NCBI RefSeq assembly: GCF_003730115.1
Contig: NZ_RJVP01000001.1
Coordinates: 186,001-250,000 of the forward strand
From: Pseudomethylobacillus aquaticus
Lineage (GTDB): Bacteria; Pseudomonadota; Gammaproteobacteria; Burkholderiales; Methylophilaceae
Direction of reading: 5' to 3'
DNA length: 64,000 nt
Position 1 is the stretch's first letter. Every line of letters starts with the position of its first letter. The position numbers were made by a program, and so were the translations under genes. Shown one piece after another: positions 11,763 through 16,929 of this stretch. The notes beneath the pieces are model-generated. The model saw only the letters and a list, made by a program, of their open reading frames with translations. It was not told where the DNA came from and did not search any database.

Positions 11763-12257
11763 ATGACACTTACGCGCAGCTATGTCACTTTACTCAATAT
11801 GCTGGACCGCATCGCACCCATCCTACCGCCGCTGCTGTTGCGCTTGATCCTGGCATGGGAGTTTGGCGAAGCCGGGTTGGAAAAACTGCATGGCGAGAAC
11901 TGGTTCGCTGATATCGTCTTCCCGTTCCCGTTCAATATCCTGCCCGCTGACTTCAACTGGGCGATCGCCACCTGGTTCGAGCTGATCGGGGCAGGGGCCT
12001 TGATCGTGGGCCTGGCCACACGCTTCTTCAGCTTGTCCCTGATTATCCTCACCATCGTGGCGGCCTTGACTGTGCACATGCCAGCCCAGTGGGATACCCT
12101 GGCTGAGCTGTGGAACGGCTACCGCATCATCGGGGAAGATGGTTCCGGCAACTTCAAGCTGCCATTGCTGTACCTCATCATGCTGCTGCCATTGCTGTTC
12201 GGCGGTGCGGGCAAGTTAAGCCTGGATCACCTGCTCAGCAAGCTCTACAAACGCTGA
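11763..12257 (+). CDS. DoxX-family membrane protein
   Basis: A 164-residue integral membrane protein with about four hydrophobic segments. [23 protein letters not shown] at the N-terminus and [30 protein letters not shown] in the middle are typical of the DoxX family. The role is not established for this subgroup; related proteins are linked with redox or stress defence. AAAGGGG stands ahead of the ATG. It is 55 bp downstream of msrQ, and could share its transcript. Confidence 0.85.
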   Translation: MTLTRSYVTLLNMLDRIAPILPPLLLRLILAWEFGEAGLEKLHGENWFADIVFPFPFNILPADFNWAIATWFELIGAGALIVGLATRFFSLSLIILTIVAALTVHMPAQWDTLAELWNGYRIIGEDGSGNFKLPLLYLIMLLPLLFGGAGKLSLDHLLSKLYKR

Positions 12258-12306
12258 ACCTTGGCATGCAAGAGCCTCAATAGCTAACAGGCCTAACAAA
12301 GTAAAA

Positions 12307-12338
12307 AGACTGGGGACATAACCTTAGCCCCCCAGTCT
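12307..12338. repeat. Inverted repeat after the DoxX gene
   Basis: Perfect 9-bp arms AGACTGGGG (12307-12315) and CCCCAGTCT (12330-12338) surround a 14-nt loop. It may end transcription of the preceding operon, but no T-run follows. Confidence 0.4.
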
Positions 12339-12476
12339 AACGTATCACTTTAACTAAACAGACTAACTTGTTTGCGCGATGATGGTATTTGCGCCAGAAT
12401 GTACCGGTGCAACGCACGATAGCAAGCCGGTATCAAACGCTACGCCGGTGCCGCATCATCAAACAAGGAGGTCACA

Positions 12477-13151
12477 ATGCAATATCAAATCGATGTATTC
12501 CTGTCATCGTTGAATCTGTTCTGGCAAGAAGTGGTCATGTTCTTCCCGAAGTTTCTTGCCGTTATCCTCATCGTGCTGTTCGGCTGGATATGCGCCAAGA
12601 TCGCCTGCCTGATCACCAAACGGGTGCTGGTTCTCACACGCTTCGACCAGTTTGCCGAACGATCCGGGCTGGAAGCCTTCCTGCGCCACGGTGGCTTTGA
12701 CCTGACGCTGAGCGACATCATCAGCCTGGTAATCTATTGGCTGGTCATCCTGCTGTTTGTTACCACGGGTGCCAATACGCTGGGTCTCAACGAGATCGCC
12801 AGCATGCTCAACAACCTGGCTAACTATCTGCCCAAGATCATCTTGGCCATCATCGTGCTGATCTTCGGTACCTTGTTCGCACGCTTCATCAACCGCCTGA
12901 TCTTTGCCTGGCTGCATGGCATCAAGATCGAAGGGGCGCTGGCCATCAGTACCTCGGCAGAATACGGTGTTCAGATCTTCGCCATCTTCGTGGCGCTGGA
13001 GCAACTGGATATCGGCACGCACTTGCTGACCGCCATGTTCATCATTGCCTTCGGCGCGGTGTTTCTGGCACTGGCGATTGCATTCGGTCTGGGCGGGAAG
13101 GAATGGGCAGCCAAGCAGATCGATACGCTGCAAGACCGCATCAAGAAATAG
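12477..13151 (+). CDS. Small-conductance channel-like membrane protein (conserved TM-helix repeats)
   Basis: A 224-residue inner-membrane protein with about five transmembrane helices. It contains two copies of the conserved helix unit seen in CmpX-like and small mechanosensitive-channel-related proteins (FPKFLAVILIVLFGWICAKI near residues 23-42 and LPKIILAIIVLIFGTLFARF near 117-136), and ends with AIAFGLGGKEWA, which resembles the pore-lining end of MscS helix TM3. The cytoplasmic MscS domain is missing, so channel function is inferred only. A strong AGGAGG precedes the ATG. The gene ends 3 bp before the dif region. Confidence 0.75.
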   Translation: MQYQIDVFLSSLNLFWQEVVMFFPKFLAVILIVLFGWICAKIACLITKRVLVLTRFDQFAERSGLEAFLRHGGFDLTLSDIISLVIYWLVILLFVTTGANTLGLNEIASMLNNLANYLPKIILAIIVLIFGTLFARFINRLIFAWLHGIKIEGALAISTSAEYGVQIFAIFVALEQLDIGTHLLTAMFIIAFGAVFLALAIAFGLGGKEWAAKQIDTLQDRIKK

Positions 13152-13154
13152 TTT

Positions 13155-13182
13155 ACTTTACATAATATACATTATGCGAAGT
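13155..13182. other. dif: Probable chromosomal dif site (XerCD recombination site) / attL of the inserted element
   Basis: The 28-bp stretch matches the reverse complement of E. coli dif, as I remember it, at 23 of 28 positions, including an unbroken 19-bp core ACATAATATACATTATGCG. In this orientation the XerD arm (ACTTTACATAA, 13155-13165) is on the left, then the 6-bp centre TATACA (13166-13171), then the XerC arm (TTATGCGAAGT, 13172-13182). The XerC arm, the centre and nine further bases recur at 15272-15291, so this site is also the left junction of an insertion. Confidence 0.88.
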
Positions 13183-13183
13183 C

Positions 13184-13221
13184 AAGGGCGCGTTAACGCG
13201 GTATAGTTTTAACGCGCCCTT
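13184..13221. repeat. 13-bp inverted repeat just inside the left junction
   Basis: Perfect arms AAGGGCGCGTTAA (13184-13196) and TTAACGCGCCCTT (13209-13221) enclose a 12-nt loop. It begins two bases after the XerC arm and precedes the first gene of the element. It could be an operator, a terminator for the upstream gene, or a folded single-strand DNA signal. Confidence 0.6.
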
Positions 13222-13255
13222 GCATGGTTTCTGCATTTTTCAGGAGCACCTGAAC

Positions 13256-13654
13256 ATGCAAGAAACGATCAAGCAAACCCGCATCACCGATGCAATCACC
13301 GTTAGCCTCACTCCCGACCAGCTCAAGCTGTGTCTGATTACCCTCCATGCGTTTGACAATATGGCCAGCAAGGCCGAGCAATTGCCGGACTTGCTGCGCA
13401 TTGTTCACGAGGCATGCACCTTTTACTCGATCCGCTTCGACCCGTCACGGCTGCGCGATGACACGCGCCATTTCCTCGATCATGACCTGGGCTTCACGTC
13501 TGACCGCCTGTTCAATGCCTACATGGACGAACGGGAAAAGCACCTGTCCGCGCTAAACAGCGTCTTCATGCCGCCCGGCATGGACTACGATGAAGAAGTG
13601 CTCGAACTCATCCACGGCCACCTGAACGAGCAACGGCAAGGAATGCAATTATGA
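13256..13654 (+). CDS. Hypothetical protein, first gene of the Xer-integrated element
   Basis: A 132-residue acidic soluble protein that I do not recognise. AGGAG at 13242-13246 is well spaced for the ATG at 13256. It looks all-helical, without a signal peptide or membrane segment; the C-terminal half is rich in Asp and Glu (MDYDEEVLELIHGHLNE). Its stop overlaps the next start as ATGA, so it is translated with the following HTH gene. Filamentous phages often have a small protein in this place, but I have no sequence evidence for a particular one. Confidence 0.65.
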   Translation: MQETIKQTRITDAITVSLTPDQLKLCLITLHAFDNMASKAEQLPDLLRIVHEACTFYSIRFDPSRLRDDTRHFLDHDLGFTSDRLFNAYMDEREKHLSALNSVFMPPGMDYDEEVLELIHGHLNEQRQGMQL

Positions 13655-13857
13655 GCCTTCATTGCCGACATGAAACCGTCCCCGCCCACCTGCAAGGCGT
13701 TTCTGCTGCTACTTTTGCTCGCCGCTCTGGCCTCTCCGAAGCCGCCGTTCAACGTCTCTGCCGCCAAGGGCGCATCACAGGCGCGCGCAAGCATCCCCTA
13801 ACCCGTAAGTGGTGGATATACCCGCCCGCCAAGTTAGTGCCGGCGGGGCATTGGTAA
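13651..13857 (+). CDS. Small helix-turn-helix (excisionase-like) protein of the element
   Basis: A 68-residue protein. ATFARRSGLSEAAVQRLCRQGRITGARKHP (about residues 20-49) followed by WWIYPPAKL fits the MerR/excisionase type of winged helix, in which a short HTH is followed by a wing carrying aromatic residues. It may act as a regulator or an architectural factor in recombination. It is translation-coupled on both sides: it overlaps the preceding stop by four bases and the next gene by a few codons. Confidence 0.6.
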   Translation: MSLHCRHETVPAHLQGVSAATFARRSGLSEAAVQRLCRQGRITGARKHPLTRKWWIYPPAKLVPAGHW

Positions 13858-14276
13858 AGCGCCGCTACAAACGAAAACCTTACAAGCCGATTGACTATGA
13901 ACGATTCCGACAAACCCGCTTACTGGCCGGGCTCACCCAGACGGAGGCCGCATGTCTGCTGCATGTAACCGAACGCACTGTCCGGCTCTGGGAGCAAGGC
14001 CGTCACCCGGTCCCCTATGCCGCCTTCAAGCTGCTGCGGATCCTGACGGGCTACGCGCTGCCAGGGGACGCATGGGCAGGCTGGCAGTTGCACGGCGAAC
14101 ACCTGACCTCACCTGGCGGGCGCACGTTTACCGCCAAGGAGCTGGGCTGGATGTGGTTGACCTTTGCGATGGCGCGCAACTGGCAAGAGCAGCGCTTGGC
14201 AGAACAAGCGGCCAGAAGCCAAGCCCGGGAGGCTGCCGCCCTCTCCCCGCCTTCAACGTTGCGGTTGGTGAAGTGA
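13851..14276 (+). CDS. VC1465-family Xer recombination activation factor (XafT-like)
   Basis: A 141-residue basic protein. A Cro/CI-type helix-turn-helix is seen in RLLAGLTQTEAACLLHVTERTVRLWEQGRHPVP (about residues 18-50), followed by a segment with GWQLHGEHLTSPGGRTFTAKELGWMWLTFAMAR. I associate this arrangement with the phage family that includes VC1465 (XafT) of Vibrio cholerae TLC phage, a factor that activates XerD at dif without FtsK. This comes from memory and needs a profile search. The start is uncertain: TTG at 13851, a few bases after CGGCGGGG and overlapping the previous stop, or the in-frame GTG at 13809. Lying inside an insert flanked by dif copies is strong support. Confidence 0.72.
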   Translation: MVKRRYKRKPYKPIDYERFRQTRLLAGLTQTEAACLLHVTERTVRLWEQGRHPVPYAAFKLLRILTGYALPGDAWAGWQLHGEHLTSPGGRTFTAKELGWMWLTFAMARNWQEQRLAEQAARSQAREAAALSPPSTLRLVK

Positions 14277-14819
14277 CGGGGGGTATCGGGGGCTTTGCCC
14301 CTGATAGAGACGGGGTGCAGGTGAAGCACACCCCATGCTTGCCGCGAGCGGCCGCCATGCCCCGGCAGACCCATCGACCACGCGCCCTGCAAGCGGTCTT
14401 TAACGTGCTGCCGGATGCCGCCGCCTGCACAGCGCCTAGCGCTGGCGGACGGACGGTGTCCGCGGCACGGGATGGCCTGACGAAAAAGCGCTGTTCGAGG
14501 CTGTCCGGGTGCTATGTAACACCCGGACTTAGTCTCATGGGTGAGACTCTGTCTTTAGTGCAGTTTCCAGTCGTGGCGCGGCTTAGCGCCAGATTTGCAC
14601 CGTCAAAACTGTTCCGCGTGTTTTTAGGGGAGTCAAGGCAGGTGCAGGCTGGCTGTTTCGGGGGTGTTTGCAGGGTGTACGCGTGCTATGTAACACGCGT
14701 ACAAACGCTAACGGGTTAGCGCCATGCATCAGGTCAAAAGTGAGCAATGGCGCGGTTTACAGGCAGTTTCAGGCGTTCAAAACTGTTCCGCATGGTGTTA
14801 ATGGGTTTTGGGGGTGTTT
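14277..14819. other. 543-bp non-coding, hairpin-rich region of the element
   Basis: No credible gene is present. Perfect or near-perfect hairpins follow one another: 14284-14306 (10-bp stem with one G-T pair), 14312-14334, 14430-14444, 14503-14528, 14531-14548, 14574-14591, 14676-14703 and 14706-14721. The second half is a tandem duplication (see the repeat entries). Such a region resembles the intergenic region of filamentous phages, which holds replication origins and the packaging signal. None of the stems is followed by a T-run, so they do not look like ordinary terminators. Confidence 0.65.
14503..14675. repeat. Tandem non-coding unit 1, with CTATGTAA-loop hairpin
   Basis: The unit starts with a perfect 9-bp hairpin (arms GTCCGGGTG 14503-14511 and CACCCGGAC 14520-14528, loop CTATGTAA). 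Next comes a 7-bp hairpin (AGTCTCA 14531-14537, TGAGACT 14542-14548), then TGGCGCGG, CAGTTTC, TCAAAACTGTTCCGC (14603-14617) and GGGGGTGTTT (14660-14669). The same series of parts occurs in unit 2, offset by about 174 bp at both the first hairpin and the 15-mer. Confidence 0.75.
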
Positions 14820-14820
14820 A
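14676..14820. repeat. Tandem non-coding unit 2, with CTATGTAA-loop hairpin, leading into the HTH gene
   Basis: The unit starts with a perfect 10-bp hairpin (arms TGTACGCGTG 14676-14685 and CACGCGTACA 14694-14703) whose loop is again CTATGTAA. A second hairpin follows (CGCTAAC 14706-14712, GTTAGCG 14715-14721), then TGGCGCGG, CAGTTTC, TCAAAACTGTTCCGC (14777-14791) and GGGGGTGTTT (14810-14819). The last part is the ribosome site region of the gene that starts at 14820. The stems differ from unit 1 in sequence but pair perfectly in both. Confidence 0.75.
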
Positions 14821-15092
14821 TGTTGCTGGTTGAAGTATCGAAGGCGGCCAAGTCGTTAGGGGTGTCGCCGCGCCGTGTGCGTGCCCTGCTCGCGCAAGGT
14901 CGGCTCATTGGTTACAAGAACCAGCGCAAGGTGTGGATGGTGATGTACCCGCTGGAAGTGATTCCGGGCAAACGGGGGCCAGACCTGCACAAGTTCCCGA
15001 TACGGCACATTTACGCGCCGCCAACGCCTCGAACGGTTGGCGGTAAGGGGTCAGCCTCCCCTGATGCGAAAAAGCGCCTTAAAACGTCTTAA
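14820..15092 (+). CDS. Small MerR/excisionase-type DNA-binding protein, last gene of the element
   Basis: A 90-residue basic protein. The N-terminal half, EVSKAAKSLGVSPRRVRALL followed by AQGRLIGYKNQRKVWMV, is a clear helix-turn-helix plus wing of the HTH_17/excisionase kind. The C-terminal half is basic and probably disordered. I chose the ATG at 14820 because GGGGGTG lies just ahead of it; the in-frame TTG at 14808 overlaps that site. A gene with this fold at the end of an Xer-integrated element could be its repressor or a recombination accessory factor (inference). Confidence 0.65.
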   Translation: MLLVEVSKAAKSLGVSPRRVRALLAQGRLIGYKNQRKVWMVMYPLEVIPGKRGPDLHKFPIRHIYAPPTPRTVGGKGSASPDAKKRLKTS

Positions 15093-15133
15093 ATGATGCG
15101 GCTGGCAAAAGGGGTGTTTCGTGGTGTGTGGCA

Positions 15134-15177
15134 GTCGTTCAAATTTGTTGAATGACGGAATAGTTTTAATCTATGAT
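15134..15177 (+). promoter_or_regulatory. Candidate promoter with overlapping operator near the right end of the element
   Basis: TTGAAT (15148-15153) and TATGAT (15172-15177) are 18 bp apart and resemble a sigma-70 promoter. An inverted repeat with 9-base arms and one mismatch (15134-15142 and 15148-15156) covers the -35 element. AAGGAGA follows at 15179-15185, but no start codon stands at a suitable distance. The promoter reads outward over the right junction. Confidence 0.35.
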
Positions 15178-15252
15178 GAAAAGGAGACCGGAAATCATTT
15201 CAGCACCGATACTGCATAGTTTTTATCTATCAGAGACTAGCAGAAGCCATGC

Positions 15253-15291
15253 CTTCGCAGACTTGAACCCGTATACATTATGCGAAGTCAA
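15253..15291. other. Right junction (attR) with partial dif and an inverted XerC-arm copy
   Basis: TATACATTATGCGAAGTCAA at 15272-15291 repeats the centre and XerC arm of the left dif. CTTCGCA at 15253-15259 is an inverted copy of the arm portion TGCGAAG (15281-15287), so single-stranded DNA here could fold with a 21-nt loop. CTX-type phages build their attP from such folded, inverted dif-like arms. That parallel is inference. Confidence 0.65.
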
Positions 15292-15394
15292 AGGCTAAAA
15301 AAGTTAAGGCTCAACTGTGGGCTTGGGTTCATAATCTGTTCCTGCATCCTTGCCCCATCTGACTCCCTGTAGGTCGCCATATACCTGCATACAG

Positions 15395-15445
15395 CTCCGG
15401 CTAGTTCCTGGCACAGTCCAGATCAACTAGTCGGAGTTTTTCTTT
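15395..15445 (+). terminator. Rho-independent terminator-like hairpin right of the element
   Basis: Arms CTCCGGCTAGTT (15395-15406) and AACTAGTCGGAG (15425-15436) pair over 12 bases with one G-T pair across an 18-nt loop, and are followed by TTTTTCTTT. No gene ends just upstream, so it may end a non-coding transcript or read-through from the element. Confidence 0.55.
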
Positions 15446-15632
15446 ATGGATTCGACGGTACAACTGCCGCCGTCTTGCTCCCTTCGGTTTTTCAACTCTG
15501 ATCCTCCAGTACAGACAATAAAGACGCGAATGCGACCACACCGGAACTGGCTGCTCTCCTTAATGAACATGGCCACGCATGATTATTGCTGTTTACATGC
15601 AATGCGAGCTTTGTGGCTAACTTACTCAAGGA

Positions 15633-15650
15633 ATGGCTGTTAACAGCCAT
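15633..15650. promoter_or_regulatory. Perfect 18-bp palindrome before the small membrane protein gene
   Basis: ATGGCTGTTAACAGCCAT reads the same on both strands and ends 14 bp before the ATG at 15665. It could be an operator or a translational hairpin. Confidence 0.4.
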
Positions 15651-15664
15651 ATCTGGTGGCTGAT

Positions 15665-15949
15665 ATGAAAGACAAGCGCGAAATGCTTCTGGAAGGTTCG
15701 CTATTCTTCACGGTCTGCGTGCTCATGTTTTTGGCCACAGGCAAAACCTATGCTTTCATCGTCGATGTGATCAATGCCAGGTTAAAAGCTGGAAACATCA
15801 ACATCATCGATATTTACTTCTTTGTTGGGCTGCTCATTGGAGGGAATCTGATCGTCTGGATCGTCATGCTGTTCACCTGCGACGACGAGCATCAGCCTAT
15901 GTGGCAACATCCTTGCCTGCTGGATAAGTCAAGATCGGATAGTCTTTAA
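15665..15949 (+). CDS. Small membrane protein of unknown function
   Basis: A 94-residue protein with two predicted transmembrane helices (about residues 9-32, LEGSLFFTVCVLMFLATGK, and 50-72, IYFFVGLLIGGNLIVWIVMLF), and a charged, Cys- and His-containing tail. I do not recognise the family. A weak GGTGG precedes the ATG at 15665; an in-frame GTG at 15656 is possible. An 18-bp palindrome lies directly upstream. It stands alone between the Xer element and the convergent LuxR gene. Confidence 0.5.
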   Translation: MKDKREMLLEGSLFFTVCVLMFLATGKTYAFIVDVINARLKAGNINIIDIYFFVGLLIGGNLIVWIVMLFTCDDEHQPMWQHPCLLDKSRSDSL

Positions 15950-16049
15950 GGCGCGTGGATACATAACCTGGCCTTCCAGCTCTTAGCGCGCGTTTAGATG
16001 TTTCGGAATATTGGCGAATTAGCGCTGTCACCCTGGGGTGACCGAGAGA

Positions 16050-16700
16050 TCACTCTATGAAGCTGGCAATGCGGCCGGCCACTTTGTATAGCCCAAGGCG
16101 ATTACGCACATTCATTTTTGAATAGATGGAGCGCAGGTGATTGCGCAAGGTGTTCTCCGAGATGGTCATGCGTGCCGCAATCTCTCCCAGTTCATGCTCT
16201 GCATTCAGGTGCAGTGTCTTCACCACATCACGTTCTTTGCGCGTCAGTGTCAGGTACTGACGGTACAGGCTTTTTTCGGCGACCCCTCGCTCGCTCATGC
16301 TATCCAGCATGGAGGCAATGTTGTCACGATCAAACCAGTATTCACCCTTTGCAACGCGCGCTATCGCCTCCAGCAGGGTCTTTTGATCCGTGTGCGGGTT
16401 GATGACACCATAAACCACTCCGGCTAGCGACTCGTCGAGCTTGAAATAGTCCTGCTGTTTGGGCATGATCAAAACCTTGGCATTCGAGTATTGGCGCAGT
16501 AATGGCAGCGCCTCAAAGAAAGCAGGCTGCTGGTACTCCATCAACAGGATGTCCAGGGGATTGTCTTGTAGTTCGGCAAGAAGCTTGGGTATGCTGATTG
16601 CACTGACAGTGCAATGAATCCTTGCACTGTTGATCCACGTATATAACCCTGCCAGCATTGCGGGTTGGGAATGATATAGGCCTATGTTGGGTTTTTTCAT
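16050..16700 (-). CDS. LuxR-type regulator with a degenerate receiver domain
   Basis: A 216-residue protein built like NarL/FixJ response regulators: an N-terminal receiver-like domain (about 1-120) and a C-terminal LuxR helix-turn-helix (LTRKERDVVKTLHLNAEHELGEIAARMTISENTLRNHL in the last 65 residues). The receiver lacks the usual residues. The acidic pair at its start is replaced (IGLYHSQPAML), the position of the phosphorylated Asp is Glu55 in ILLMEYQQP, and the conserved Lys after strand 5 is missing. It probably works without normal phosphorylation. It is divergent from the TonB-receptor operon and may regulate it. Confidence 0.85.
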   Translation of the reverse strand: MKKPNIGLYHSQPAMLAGLYTWINSARIHCTVSAISIPKLLAELQDNPLDILLMEYQQPAFFEALPLLRQYSNAKVLIMPKQQDYFKLDESLAGVVYGVINPHTDQKTLLEAIARVAKGEYWFDRDNIASMLDSMSERGVAEKSLYRQYLTLTRKERDVVKTLHLNAEHELGEIAARMTISENTLRNHLRSIYSKMNVRNRLGLYKVAGRIASFIE

Positions 16701-16929
16701 CTTGGTGCGCTGTGGCTGAATACGAGTAGCAAGCGTTTTCGCCTCTTAGCCTATTGGATGCTGCATTTCATCATCATCCGTACTTGCAGGGAACCACCCT
16801 AGTGGGTAGGTAATAAACGGTTTGAAAATTGCTTATCTGCATCTTGTTGCGTACCTATATCCATAGGACAGGTTCAAGCTGATGAGTGCTTGGCATACGT
16901 GGCGGTAAAACAACAATAAGTGAATAATC
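16701..16929. promoter_or_regulatory. Divergent control region between the LuxR gene and the TonB-receptor operon
   Basis: An inverted repeat ACCC-TAGT-GGGT at 16796-16807 with flanking CC and AGG sits between the two divergent genes. A related string, CTAGT with TACCTACC, occurs at 21879-21893 before the small LuxR gene. Both may be sites for LuxR-type regulators (inference). Confidence 0.3.

Larger units (their letters stand above)
13166..15271 (+). mobile_element. Element integrated at dif through Xer (IMEX), about 2.1 kb, probable filamentous-phage satellite or remnant
   Basis: The segment is bounded by direct repeats of TATACATTATGCGAAGTCAA (13166-13185 and 15272-15291), which consist of the dif centre plus the XerC arm. 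The left copy has a full XerD arm, while the right copy has an unrelated sequence (ACTTGAACCCG) in that place. This is the expected outcome when XerC joins a circular element with a poor XerD arm to a host dif. Inside are four short plus-strand genes, one resembling the Xer activator XafT/VC1465, and a long non-coding, hairpin-rich stretch. No integrase, transposase, coat gene, Zot-like gene or rolling-circle initiator is visible, so it probably depended on a helper or has lost genes. Confidence 0.8.
15093..15664. other. Intergenic stretch holding the right junction and a terminator-like hairpin
   Basis: This 572-bp stretch holds the end of the element, the right dif-like junction (15272-15291) and host DNA. 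A promoter-like pair with an overlapping inverted repeat lies at 15134-15177, and a stem followed by T-rich sequence at 15395-15445. I see no convincing gene. The short frame 15446-15643 begins right after the terminator and its only ribosome site is that terminator's stem. Confidence 0.6.

Noticed and set aside
13155-13182. Reading the AT-rich sequence after the channel gene simply as a promoter
   Set aside because: The unbroken 19-bp match to the dif core and the repeat at 15272 explain it better, although a promoter function cannot be excluded.
13952-14719. A 255-codon open frame over the XafT-like gene and the hairpin region
   Set aside because: It overlaps a recognisable protein in another frame, runs through all the conserved hairpins of unit 1, has no ribosome site, and its composition is that of frame-shifted GC-rich DNA.
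15446-15463. A string GGATTCGACGG like the 5' end of tmRNA
   Set aside because: No tRNA-like 3' end with a CCA or T-loop sequence and no tag reading frame were found downstream.
15446-15643. A 65-codon frame with an apparent GGAG site
   Set aside because: The GGAG belongs to the 3' arm of a terminator-like hairpin and the T-run fills the spacing to the ATG. The protein has no recognisable features.
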